From the NCBI GenBank assembly GCA_021234155.1, contig JAJEKV010000060.1, forward strand, positions 248,001 through 312,000: a stretch of 64,000 nucleotides of DNA. Reading direction: 5' to 3'. The first letter of the stretch is position 1, and each line of letters opens with the position of its first letter. A model generated the notes under the pieces. That model worked only from the letters and a program-made list of their open reading frames with translations. It made no database searches and had not been told where the DNA came from. Shown here one piece after another: positions 47,073-57,949 of this stretch. The position numbers were made by a program, and so were the translations under genes. The DNA is from Isoetes taiwanensis (Eukaryota; Streptophyta; Lycopodiopsida; Isoetales; Isoetaceae).

Positions 47073-47516
47073 ATGTATGCAAGATACTTAGATCTGATAG
47101 CCAACTTTAAAGCAAGGAAGATTTTTATAAGGCTTCGAAGGCTTCTTATTACTTCCAAAGCAAGATGCCTATGTTCAAATATCATTCAGGACACATATTT
47201 ACACTTAATTGAGACATTTTTAAGTGTAATGTTGTCATCTTTGAAGGCAATAATTGCAGTGTTGGCTATCAAGGATCTTGGAACATTTTCAGCAAGTGCA
47301 ACAACAACACAGATCCATTTTATCTGCTTGTGGTCTTGCTGGCTTGCACATGCCTGACATTCTTGGATGTATCAGATGCCTTGAAACATAAGGAATATAT
47401 GCAAGAATATAATGGTGTCGAACAACTTCATCTTTCTTGTCTAAACTATCACATATGTTTTGAAAGAGCTATTAACATTTTGCGTCAGACTGATAACATA
47501 GACATGTATTATTAGC
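47073..47516 (+). pseudogene. Unrecognised coding-like fragment in the cassette
   Basis: Coding-like translation on the plus strand: AIIAVLAIKDLGTFSASATT, then in a second frame ILSACGLAGLHMPDILGCIR, then in a third EYMQEYNGVEQLHLSCLNYH to a TAG at 47514-47516. The pieces join naturally in order, so this looks like one or two exons with frame breaks. I do not recognise the protein. It lies beside RPA1, PheRS-beta and B3 fragments and is probably another captured gene. Confidence 0.35.
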
Positions 47517-47827
47517 TTAGGTAGATCTTAAGTAAAAGCTGGAAGATTACTTCATGCATTCTTAGAAATTGTAGTATCTCAATAGCCTAAAAACTTCAAT
47601 GGACAAATGTAACATGTTTCTGATGACTGATTCTATTTATATGTATTTCAAAACGGAAGCAACTTCATAAAGAAAACAGATAGAGTTTGAGAACAAAATT
47701 TCAAACACGAAGACATCTTCACAACAAAAAGTCGAAGTTTCTAATAGATGGCATAGTATCAACTTCTAATTAACTACTTACTTAGGTCGACCACAACAGA
47801 GCTGCAGCTGCTTTATGCAATCCATAA

Positions 47828-48797
47828 CTATGCGTTGTCCACTGGAGACTCCAAGTCTAACTGATTAAACTTTCCTCCCAATCTCATTTTAGACCTCTTT
47901 ATTCCGTCTATGACAACCTCAGATTCAGCTTCCCAATCTATAGGTGTGATTTCCCGAACTACAACTTTGTGACTCTTGAATCCATTGTATTCTGTCTGAA
48001 CTACGCTCAGACGGAATATTTTGGTAATCCAAAGATGCTCCATAAAGAGAGAATAATATGCTTGTTGATTATTCTCCTGCAATTGACAACTAGTTAATTT
48101 CTATCACAAAATGATCAGCAGAATGCCACTGCAATCTTATCTTACATTATCCCTGATTTTTGACATCTCATCTGCAGTCTGCCCTAAGATTTGTTCTCCT
48201 TCATTATTGAAGATAGTAACTACAGTTTCTCCTGTTGCATCTCCCAACGTTGCATGGAATATATACCTGATCATAACAATGACATCACACATCCACTTAA
48301 ACCAATTGATAAATGAGATCTCTCTCACCTCTTTAATGGTTCAGTAGCTGCCTCACATTTCTCACACTAGAATGCTGATTCTCGCTTAATTACCTTCTTA
48401 TTGCATGTTGCACGTGCCTCATACCACATTGGCTGGTTTGGGTCAATAAACGTTATGCACGCGCGAACATTGAAATACTCAATCTTCACAAGAAGCAGGT
48501 TAGAATAAGGGACTGCAATAAGCAAGAAATCAACATACCTCATGCTAACAACCTACCTGTCCATCTCCAACAGAAGGTTGCAGTATCTCTAATACAAATG
48601 CACGATCATGCAGTGTAGTTGCCGGCATCGTCATACACTTCTGTCCCTCTTGCTCATACCTTTAGTCTGATTGAATTAGTATGCTACAATATTTAAAGCG
48701 AAATCATGTAACCCTTACCATGTGCATAGCGCAGTAGCACGAACAGTATTTGGGTTTATTTCCATCATTGTTTTATTTGTTGTTGACAAAGAGACAC
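47828..48797 (-). pseudogene. RPA1: RPA1-like (replication protein A large subunit) C-terminal exons
   Basis: Five exons with GT-AG borders can be read on the minus strand: 48797-48719 (GVSLSTTNKTMMEINPN), 48659-48557, 48483-48329 (zinc ribbon), 48266-48146 (RYIFHATLGDATGETVVTIF) and 48076-47828 (LWITKIFRLSVVQTEYNG). They match the end of DNA-binding domain B and all of domain C of RPA1, the ssDNA-binding subunit that contacts RPA2. Exons join in phase. The zinc ribbon is damaged: the first Cys is Arg (YEARATCNKK) and the Trp before CEKC is a TAG (48367-48369). Domains F and A are absent. RPA-like genes also occur in plant Helitrons, so it may be a TE gene or a captured host gene. Confidence 0.85.
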
Positions 48798-48846
48798 CTG
48801 TGCAGGACACTATGTAATCAATAGTCTCAATCAGCAATTTAATTCA

Positions 48847-49032
48847 ATGAATGCTATTATAACCTCGAAATTTGCTAGCTCGAACACGAGTCAGTATTAC
48901 TGGATGATTATCCAGTACCTAGCACAGGGAAGGACGCCACTAAATGCAACAGCTGTACCATCAACATCAAGCTTTGGATCACAACAAAACAATGAATCTG
49001 AAGTAGCAGCTGCACCAGCTGGATCATCTTAG
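48847..49032 (+). other. Short open frame, possible captured exon
   Basis: An open frame whose C-terminal half (SSFGSQQNNESEVAAAPAGSS) has the Ser/Ala/Gln-rich character of a linker in a real protein. No domain is recognisable and no splice partner was found. Listed because the composition differs from surrounding AT-rich DNA. Confidence 0.25.
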
Positions 49033-49766
49033 ATGATGTTTCTCTCAAGCAAAGCTAGAGGTTACTGTTATGAGACCACAAGGAATTCTAAGTCTGGTTA
49101 TGATAACTTGCAGTAGTTAAAACAATCATATATAATAAATAGACGGTATTATATTATAATAAATAGACGGTATTAGCGGTATAATATGAAGGCTATATGA
49201 TGGTCTGTAGCTAGTTTCGTAATAACAGACATATGCTCCTCTTTTGTGGCAGCTGTTCAAATTTTGTATTTTTAAGAAATATTATGAATAAATTGATGTT
49301 TTTTGAACTCAAGAATGATTGTTTATGCTTTAATATTTGAAAGTTTAATTAATACTCTGCATACAATCTTTAGTACTTACATCCACATTGGACCAGACAG
49401 ATAAACAAAGTTCACAGAAATATTTTTTCAAAGACATGGTGGCATTGTTGTTGGTTAAAATCTTTTGTTGTCAAGTTGCAGGTTTCCATAAGACCTCTAT
49501 GTGATAATGAGAAAGAGACTGCATTGTCTGGCCATCCTCGTAAAATGTTAGGCATCAGCAATTCTAGAAACTGTAGTTGTAATTCCTTGGATGTGAATCA
49601 CCAACCCAAGTCAAGGAAACCTTATGCAAGCTTAACGTTGTTTTATTTAATCATGTTGCTCTAAAACAGAGATAGAATTGTGGAAATTGGATGCCATCCT
49701 ACCACCTCATATGTTTAACAAGATGTGATTTTGGAAATTTGAGCAATGACCTTATGGTGAATGCAG

Positions 49767-50283
49767 ATATGATCTTCTTTGTATTGAAGGCATTTCTCGA
49801 GTTGTCCGTATCTTCTTGCAGAAGGAATAAGTTCCAAACTTTTGCCTTGCTGAGATTTCTGATACTAAGATTCAAAGGATGATAATGAAACCAGATGTAT
49901 AGCATCTTTTCTCCTCCAGTCATATTTGCCTGAAAGAAGTGCGCAGCTTTGCATTTGCGCCAATTTAGTAATTAGACGTTTTTAAAGATAGACTATTGAA
50001 TGTCTTGGAGGATATGATCCTCATTGCAAGTCTGCAATTCTCTACGTTTTTGGCATAGGCCTCCCATAGATATTCATAATTCTTTCTTCTTTTTAGACTG
50101 TAATGAGTCCAGTGTTATAGTTTGATCTCACATAGACTCTATAATGCCTATTTTTTATTTTCTGCAGACTAGTAAAGTTCGGCCTTATATTGTCTGTGCT
50201 ATTTTACATGGTATAAACTTCGACCAGGAACGGTTCAATAGTTTTATTGACCTTCAAGATAAACTGCATCAAAATTTGTGCAG
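49767..50283 (+). pseudogene. Cytosolic phenylalanyl-tRNA synthetase beta, two-exon fragment
   Basis: Exon 1 (49767-49896) encodes RYDLLCIEGISRVVRIF...VPNFCLAEIS...MIMKPD with one in-frame TAA (49828-49830). Exon 2 (50168-50283) encodes TSKVRPYIVCAILHGINFDQ...FIDLQDKLHQNLC. These match consecutive segments of the eukaryotic cytosolic PheRS beta subunit (usual NRYDLLCLEGL, RPFVVCAVLR and FIDLQDKLHQNICR). A donor (gtatag), an acceptor (ttctgcag) and a second donor (gtatgc) frame the exons, and the junction is in phase. No earlier or later exons are present, so this is a captured internal fragment. The full enzyme charges tRNA-Phe as an alpha2-beta2 tetramer. Confidence 0.8.
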
Positions 50284-50495
50284 GTATGCACAAACTTAGA
50301 CTCTTCTTCAAAAAGATAAGTACAAAATTATATTAGCTCCTGTAGTTACAAGTGATGAACAGTCAGTGTAATACCTTATATAGTGATCCTAATATTTATA
50401 AGTGCAAAGCTCACAGAGCCAACAAAACATGCATCACATAAAACTGGTTGTGAGCTTCACTGAAAATACAGTAATGAGAATCCGTGGCTAGACAT

Positions 50496-51418
50496 TCAGA
50501 ACGTCTTCACGCGATGCTGTGCTGCATCACGATAGATCTTCATTGTCCATTCAAGCTCGCCTACGACTTGGAATTCCAGCATATCCCCGAGTTTAAGAGA
50601 GTAGCGCCTGACTGGAACATCCCAATTGTCACTCAGACAATATTGACTGGTTTTTGCTTTCAATTTAGTGTCAATGCCATCTGGTCCAGTAACAAGCAGA
50701 GCCCCTTGGAGGCATTCGCCAACGATCTTCCTCCTTCAATCTCTGACATAGAAAATGAACAGTTCAAAAAATTTACTAGCGAAATTCATCAAAGGGAAAA
50801 TTTTTACTAACCAGTCCTGATGAATAAATGCGCTTGAGCAGTGCAATCTTAAAGGATTTCTTAATGTCTGGTTCGTCATCTGACATGTCAACAAGGTTTT
50901 CTGGTTCTTTTGCTACGTGTGCTTGTGGAGCGTTAGCAACTTTCTGCCGTCCTTTGTCATCTACCTGCCAGATTCCAAGAGCTTTGGTATGATTGGTGCC
51001 ATCACACTTCTTTGCAAACACTCTATTGCTGTCCTCAGATATCACACAGAAAATAACATCACCATCTACAAAAGCATTCTCAGTTAGGAAAGCCTCCCAT
51101 CCATGCCCAAAGAACAATTTCGGTCCTGCAAATGCTAAAAAAACTTGAAGTTCCTTCCCACTTGGTCCTACAGCTATCACATAGCAATCTGGGCGCAAAG
51201 GAACATGATCGAGCTCCTGGAAATAGCAAAAATGAAAAATAGATAACAGAGAAGTGGACAACACCTACTTGAGCGGCTTATAGGTGGAAATCGAGTGGGC
51301 TTACAAGCAAATGTTTACAGTCGACATGCACCAGAAAACTCCTTGGCGTCGCCATCGATCTAGCTCCGTTCATGCAGAATAACTGGTTCTCCCCGAAAAT
51401 GTTCGACTGCTTCAGCAT
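50496..51418 (-). CDS. Two-domain B3 DNA-binding protein (REM-like), three exons
   Basis: Exon 1 ends at 51305 with a gtaagc donor, exon 2 is 51216-50812, and exon 3 is about 50726-50496, ending in TGA; all joins are in phase. An ATG at 51355 gives about 228 residues; an in-frame ATG at 51418 adds 21 (MLKQSNIFGENQ...). Exons 1-2 encode a B3 fold: DHVPLRPDCYVIAVGPSGKE, LFFGHGWEAFLTENAF and DGDVIFCVI...RVFAKK. An acidic linker (NLVDMSDDEPDIKK) leads to a second, shorter B3-like part in exon 3 (NWDVPVRRYSLKLGDMLEF). No stop or frameshift is visible, unlike its neighbours. B3 proteins are plant transcription factors. The exon 3 acceptor (gaag) is weak and is my inference. The gene starts right at the inverted-repeat border. 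Confidence 0.65.
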
Positions 51419-51419
51419 A

Positions 51420-52554
51420 AAAAAAGATATGATAATACAGTCCTTAAATTACATAATCTTTATTTAATGATAGCGTCGCTGACATCTATGCTACATCTAT
51501 CCTATAGAATATAATTAGCTAGTCACTTCATAAAAGCACACCCACAAATGCACTATGATGGTTGTATAAAAAAAAATCCAATTATGGTTAATGAGGCATT
51601 GAAAATTTAATGCAATTTGTAGTAGAGTAGGAAACAAAGGGATATTAGAAGGAGATAAGTGAAGCTTTAAATCCTGAAAATTCTAAGAGGACTTAAAACA
51701 AATCTAACCAACCAGACAGATTGTGTTGTTCGCAAAATTCAATCTTCCTTCGAAATACTATGCTCAAGGAAAGTGAAGATATTAGGAAAATCCCATCGTG
51801 CATTAAGAAATGTATCACATTCTGCAAAATCTTGCTCAATAAGAAAAACCTGAGCCTGTCGGGAAAAACAGATATGTTGTTTCAATCGCCCTATAATATA
51901 CAACGATGGCATGTTTGGAAGGTCTTTCCTGGAGATATTTTGTTCGCCAAATTCCATTTGGATATCCTCCTAATGCAAGACCCTTTCAGTCTGCACGCTT
52001 TGGTCGCATGCAACCGATGAATGATAGGCCTTCTGCAGACATTGGTGGGGTCATTCAAAACAATCTATGTAGTTTTTATATTCCAATTCAGATGTAAAAC
52101 ATTGTGATGAACACTTAAAAGTCGACCCCTTCTGTAATTCAAGATAAAGGATGGTATTGTCATGCAGCTCTATTGATAAAAACCCGCATCTGTCTCAATT
52201 CAAAAAAATTCTAAGACATTTTCTAGCCAAAATTAATGGTATAAATTTGTCTTCCCCCTCATTCGAATTCCCTCATCTTAATACTTTATGTTATTCCTCA
52301 AATACTTAAAACACCCCTTTTTAAAACTGCTATTGGAATTGAAGATAGGAGATTGTATTCTCGTGTATCTCCATTGATAGGAACTTGCATGTGCCTCAAT
52401 TCATACAAATTGCAATCAACGGATATGCAATGTCTAGGGCGTTGTACATAGATGATTTAAGCAATATATGTCTCTAGTGTATGGCTCAATATCAACAAAT
52501 GTATCTATAAGGACTTCTTCAAATATCGATACAGATATGGAGCACAAAGATAAA
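51420..52554. repeat. Extra, older partial copy of the right inverted-repeat arm
   Basis: Same orientation as the right arm. 51420-51690 matches 52793-53025, 51720-52080 matches 53040-53345, and 52300-52554 matches 53870-54090. Identity is about 80% by eye, lower than between the two main arms, and the block matching 53560-53860 is missing. The right side of the cassette therefore carries tandem arm-like units of different ages. Confidence 0.8.
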
Positions 52555-54049
52555 CCTCTTTTAAACTATGCATCTTGATGTATCCCGGATCTAGCAACTT
52601 AATATAGAATCACCTTTCAAAAAGTAATAGATAATATTTAGAATGTATGGCGACTATTAATAGTTACTTCTTTAATGTTGCTCCCGCATCTTTGGAGAAT
52701 TCCAATGAAAATAAATGTAACAAAAATTTGTTCGTCCAATAGCAATTCATTCTAGTCTCCGAAAATATATTAGACTGGTTTAGCAGGAAAAAAAGATATG
52801 ATAATGCAGTCCCTAAATTGCATGATGTTTATTTAATGATAACATCACTGACATCTATTTTGCATCTATCCTAGAGAATAATTACCCAGTGATTTCATAA
52901 AAACACACCGATAAAAGCATTATGATAGTTGTATAAAAAGAAAATGCAAATATGCCTAATGAGGCATCGAAAATTTTAATGCAATTTATAGTAGACTAGC
53001 AAACAAAGGAATATTAGGAGGAGATTGAGTTGTTCCCAAAAGTCAATCTTCCTTCGAATATAATATACTACCATATACTATGCCCAAGGAAAGTGAAGAT
53101 GTTAGGAGAACCCCGTCGTGTCCGAGCGTGTCGGACAAATAGATATGTTGTTTCAATCGCCGTCTACCATACGACAATGGCATGTTTGGAAGATCGTTGC
53201 CAGAGATATTCTGTTCATCCAATTCTATCTGGATATCCTGCTAATGCAAGACCCTTTCCATCTACACACTTTGGTGGCATGCAAGCAATTAATGATAAAC
53301 CTTCTGCAAACATTGGTGGGATCATTTAAAACAATGTATGTAGTTCTTATATACCAATTGAGATGTAGAACATTGTAAGACACACTTAAAACTCGAGGCC
53401 TTTGACAATTGAAGATAAAGAATGGTATTGTCATCGACCTCTATTGATAAAAACCTGCATATATCTCAATTGGAAAAAATTCTAAGCCATTTCGCAACCA
53501 AAATTAATGGTGTACATTTTGCCTTCCCCCTCATGCTACTACCCTTATTAACATAATCTTTGGAATAGGCAGACAATCTAGCTCAAAGTTGTGAAATACA
53601 ACATGTATGAAGGATCTAAATCAAATCTTAGGAAAAACTCACATTGCGTGGTTGACCTCCCTCCATACTTTTAAAGAATCCTAACATGTCATGAGGCAAT
53701 GCTCGTTGCTATTAAATGCACTCCTATAGTTTGAATCATCATTCTTTAAAAAGAAGGAAGATTCAAGCCTGTTGGAGAAATAGATATGTTGTCTCAATCG
53801 TTGTCTACCATGCAACGATGACATTATTTTGCATGTGTTTAGAAGTCCACGTGATCAGTACTTCTAATACTTTATGTTATTGCTCAGATACTTAAAACAC
53901 CCCTTCTTGAAACTACTATTGGAATTGAAAATAGGAGATTGTATCCTCGTGTATCTCCATCGATAGAAACTTGCATGTGCCTCAATTCATAGTAATCAAT
54001 ATATATCTCCAGTGTATGGCTCAATATCAGCAAATGTATCCATAAGGAC
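52555..54049. repeat. Right arm of long inverted repeat
   Basis: Reverse complement of 45076-46720 block by block. The piece containing gtcgtgtccgagcgtgt (about 53120) mirrors acacgctcggacacgac (about 45885). The innermost motif is taaactatgcatcttgatgt (about 52563), the mirror of acatcaacatgcatagttta (about 46692). A related copy of that innermost motif also lies just outside this arm at 54085-54150, and a further short match (gttgctcccgcatctttgg) at about 54453. Confidence 0.9.
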
Positions 54050-55605
54050 TTCTTCATATATCTATACAGATATCGAGCGCAAGAATAAACATCTTTTAGG
54101 CTATGCACGTTGATGTATCCTGGATCTAGCAACTTAACTATGAAATGACCTTTCAACTATTTTAATAAGAAAGATAGAAGTCAAGGAAATGAAAACAATG
54201 TAATAAAGAAAAGTCGTGTTGGATAGCATGAGATGGTCTTTTGTGCCGAAGCTTAAAAAGGAACGTATGTTTGTTAGATAATATGAGATTGTCTTTTGTC
54301 CCGAACCTTAATAAGAAATGTGTGATTATCTTAATCTCAGACTAAGCTCAATCTTATTTGCAGACTAAGGTTCTAAATGATAATAAATATTCTTTCGCCT
54401 TTGAATTCGGTTAATCTGTTTTCTTTTTCTTTCGATTGATTTATCTTTGACGTTGCTCCCGCATCTTTGGAGAACCCCAACGAAAATAAATGTAAGAAAA
54501 AATTATTCGTCCAATATACAATTCATTTTACACAGACCTTAAATAACAAGGGACTATTTACATAGTGTTTACTTTTGTGGGGCAATGGCCAGAGTGTAAG
54601 TATATCATAAGCCATGCCAGCCTCTTTTCCAACCATTTTTGCCTTGCCTGATCAGCATGCAACCATTTTTTCCTTGCCTGATCAGCATGTAATTCCTGAA
54701 ACGTGCCATATTTTCAAATGTAGTTTTTGAGCTTTTGGGATGAAAACATTGCCTTGGCTATGGCATGACCACCTTTCATCCCATAATATCTAAGACATAT
54801 GGTATGTTATCTTGTGCCATGCCTTGCTAACATTCTGCTCGGTACTTGCACGGTGATGGGCAATGACCTCTGCAATATCAGGTACACGTTATTTAGTTAT
54901 TCTAGCTGGATTTAATAGCATGCAAAGTGAATAAGAAATTGAAAGCTAATCTTGGACATTTAAGTAAAAATGGAAAGTGGCTAACAAGCTCAACGTTGGA
55001 ATAGCTGCAACAATAAGGTGAAGAAGCTTGTTTATCTTGATGATCTGAATTGTGCACTTATTCTTATGCTCGCTTTTGCAGTTTTCTCAGCTATTTCAGG
55101 AATTTAGTTCTCCAAATAGTGACCACTATTATCGTTAGCTTCTCAGCCAATTAGATAGTATATGTGCAAGCATCATGGAACCAATAGGTATGGTCTGAAT
55201 TCTGCACTTATTCTTATGCTTGCTTTTGCAGTTTTCTCAGCTATTTCAGGAATTTAGCTCTCCAAATAGTGACCTCCATAACCGTTAGTTTCTCAGCCAA
55301 TTAGGTAAAGTATATGTGCTAGCATCATGGAACCGTACTAAACCTTGTCCATACATATGCATCTTATCTTCAAAATCATGCTTATGAATGGAACCAAGAG
55401 GGTATGCTACATGGTCAGTGAAAACGCTGATAATTGGTTGGTAAATGAATTGCATTTCTCCATCTACAAGCTCTCACATACATTAGAACTTGGGGTGATA
55501 AGTTGAGAACATGACTGCACTTATCTTGAATGAATATATGCAAATAACTATAGAATAAACATAAGAAAGATGAAACTGCAACATGTACCTGAAAATCCCT
55601 GTTCA
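54050..55605. other. Intergenic DNA downstream of prmC with two tandem duplications
   Basis: aaccatttt.tgccttgcctgatcagcatg is duplicated at about 54632-54689. A unit of about 149 bp (gaatt.tgcacttattcttatgct...) is duplicated at about 55047-55195 and 55196-55340. The first 100 bp carry arm-like repeat sequence. No gene is visible; the prmC 3' untranslated region must lie within the last few hundred bases. Confidence 0.6.
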
Positions 55606-56928
55606 TCAGCAGTGCAAAGCTGTCACAAATCGAGGAGTATTATACGAGTCTTCTAAAACTTGTACATGCTCAAAGCATGGTCCTATCATGCTTGACAAAT
55701 ATTCTGCAACCGCATAAGCCTGATCTTCTCCTTTGGTCTGCAAAAGTATAAAAGTCTCCTTTAACAATATTGTTAAGATAAACGATGCTCAATCCGTCCA
55801 TCTTGCCATGTTAAAATTACCTCCAAAGCCAAGAATCCACCAGCCTGAAGATATGTAGCAGAGCCATCACATATCAATAGCAAGCTGTCCAGTCCTGCCC
55901 AACCGCCATCAAGCGCAGATACTGGTTCATGCTTCCCAACTTCTGCCTGCAGTCTGGTCATGTTGGTCGAAGGAACATATGGGGGGTTACTGAGCAACCC
56001 TGAAACTTTCCTCCCTAAGCCTCGCAAAGGTTCAAACCAGGAACCATGTACAACGTTTACCTGATCCTGTACTGAGGAAGGTCATTTAAGTAATCAAGGT
56101 TTATGTCACACAAACGAAGAGATGAAAGAAGATTTTGACATACAAATTGCAAACCTGTAATTGATATCGTTTAACATTGTACCGTGCAACCGCAACAGCC
56201 TTGTCATTAATATCAACTGCCAAAACAGATCCCTGTTCCTGTAATTGCTGTGCAATGCCAATGGCAATAGCTCCAGTTCCAGTGCCAAGATCTGCCCACA
56301 TGCCATTCCTTAAAGATTCATCAGCAACCATAGCTGCACTTGCCAAATCCACAAGTTGACCTGTTTCAGCCCTCGGTATTATAACACCCTCTTCAACATT
56401 TAACACAAAACCTCTCCAATGAACACATCCAACCAAGTAGTGAAAAGGCCGTCTCATCTCAATACGCTCTCGCCAATTCCGTTCCAAATCCTTTAAACTA
56501 GCCCTGAGATTAACAGCACAGGTTTCCTTATGCCCTACTGAAGTGGCCATTTCAGGGTCTTCCATATCCAACTTTAGGGTTTTCCAATCCCCAACTCCTT
56601 CAATTTCTGCAACCGCATCTTGCAAATACCAATCTACCTCATGAAGAAGCTCCTTGGAATCGGGACCATTATCCAGTTCATAATATTTGGAACCAACGGC
56701 GATGGCTTGCTCTCGCGCCCAGTTCCTCCACTCCAACAATTGTCGGAGCTGCACTTGCTCTATAGGGGTCCGTTCAAAAAGGGGAATGGTAATGCTTGCA
56801 GTATGATCATGGAAGGAGGTATGGGTCACCGTCGATAAGCTATATGAAGCAAAATGCTTGGGTTTTAGCCGGAAGGCAGAAAGCGAAATCACCATAGCCA
56901 GTTCTCGTGTATACCAGAGCCTTGCCAT
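55606..56928 (-). CDS. prmC: Release factor glutamine methyltransferase (PrmC/HemK), nuclear gene
   Basis: Three exons join in phase: 56928-56155, 56066-55821 and 55737-55606, giving 383 residues and a TGA. PrmC uses S-adenosylmethionine to methylate the Gln of the GGQ motif of peptide release factors. The first 50 or so residues are Ser/Thr-rich with few acids, like an organelle transit peptide. An N-terminal helical region follows. RRPFHYLVGCVHWRGF and GVIIPRAETGQLVDLA correspond to the conserved PxQYx and PRPETE region, with Ala for Pro and Gly for the last Glu. SAM motif I is WADLGTGTGAIAIGIA. Exon 2 has the catalytic LLSNPPYVPS. Exon 3 ends ...NTPRFVTALHC. The first ATG gives the longest transit peptide; a second Met is at residue 12. 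Borders are canonical GT-AG. Confidence 0.93.
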
Positions 56929-56938
56929 CGCCGCTAAT

Positions 56939-56952
56939 AAACCCTAAACCCT
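56939..56952. promoter_or_regulatory. Telo-box next to the prmC start
   Basis: aaaccctaaaccct, two telomere-like units, lies 11-24 bp upstream of the prmC ATG (inverted relative to the gene). Telo-boxes near the start of translation-related genes are a known plant promoter feature; here the role is inferred from position only. Confidence 0.55.
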
Positions 56953-57754
56953 CGTCGAATAACAGGTGGATCATCTTCAATATCTTCATCAATATCTAAG
57001 GTTTTGAGGAATTTAAACGTCGGAAAAGGATTCCTATTTTCCAGAAATCGAAACCCATTTTCATATGATTTTGAGAGAATGTTTGTTTGGTTCAAAATTT
57101 TGAGGATTGGGCATGCATGCCCAAAATGCATAGATCCGGCTCTAATGGAATTGCGGCCACTCCCCTACCTTACAGTGCCTAATCCGTTGAGTTTTGGGTT
57201 TCTTCTTCAAATGGATAGATCCAAATTTGCGTCGCCATGTTCATGAGCTTCATTTTCATCTAGATTTAGATCGGGGTTCTACCTTGATCTAGCCGTGAAG
57301 AGTTCTTCACATCATGCAGGTTTTAGGGCTTTTTGAGACGTAAATTTCTTAGTAACATTTCGTAGAAACAATGCTTGAACACGGGGGATTGTGGCTGGAT
57401 GCATGCTGCAACAGTTTTCTGGACTTCTCCAGATATGTCCTAGCATGCTTGAGGCTACCATTTTTCTTTTCATTTGATGGTTCTAAACAGTACGGCAACC
57501 AAGTCTAAGAATTCTAGGTTATGCATGATGTGAATTCTTCCTTGATTGGCATGCTTCATGGCCATTTTGTATTATTTTGCATACGAGACTCATGATGTTG
57601 TGTTATTTGCAATCTAATTTGCATCATAGACTTATATTAGAAGCTCTATTGAATGATTAGCTTTGCTGTTGAACATGAGTAATGTGTCTATTCCAGGCAT
57701 ATTGATTAGTGCGCCTGAGCAAAATCAGGGTTCTGATGCAAGCTTCTAATGCAG
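56953..57754. other. prmC promoter side; possible start of a divergent transcript
   Basis: Composition is more balanced than elsewhere, with short open frames on both strands (56934-57131 minus, 57004-57246 plus) that have no recognised domain. Sequence such as cttcatcaatatctaaggttttgagg may be leader sequence. Nothing decisive. Confidence 0.3.
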
Positions 57755-57949
57755 GTGATGTTGGAGATCTTCCAAGTCCCATCAAGTTCTGGTCATGAGG
57801 TATGACGTTCTTTGATTTTGCTCTCTTTTTTAGCACAATCTGGCGTCAAAGCCAACATTTCCTTGCTTCCAGTTTCCTTATAGTGCAATTTCATTTAATT
57901 TATATTGCAGGGGTGTTCTTATCTTCAATGGGTGTCGTATCTGGCTATG
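57755..57949 (+). other. Two small exon-like segments divergent from prmC
   Basis: 57755-57799 (45 nt, between gcag and gtatga) and 57911-57949 (39 nt, between ttgcag and gtgagt) have canonical borders. They join in phase to give VMLEIFQVPSSSGHEGCSYL followed by QWVSYLAM. The protein is unrecognised, and no clear first or following exon was found. They may be part of a divergent gene, a leader, or chance. Confidence 0.25.

Noticed and set aside
15284-48369. Reassigned stop codons (UAG or UAA read as Gln, as in some green algae)
   Set aside because: The intact prmC gene uses ordinary CAA and CAG codons and no internal UAG, the broken frames are all transposon-related or captured fragments, and one TAG replaces Trp rather than Gln.
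50484-50810. 108-codon plus-strand ORF opposite the B3 gene
   Set aside because: It is the shadow of B3 exon 3 and intron 2 on the other strand.
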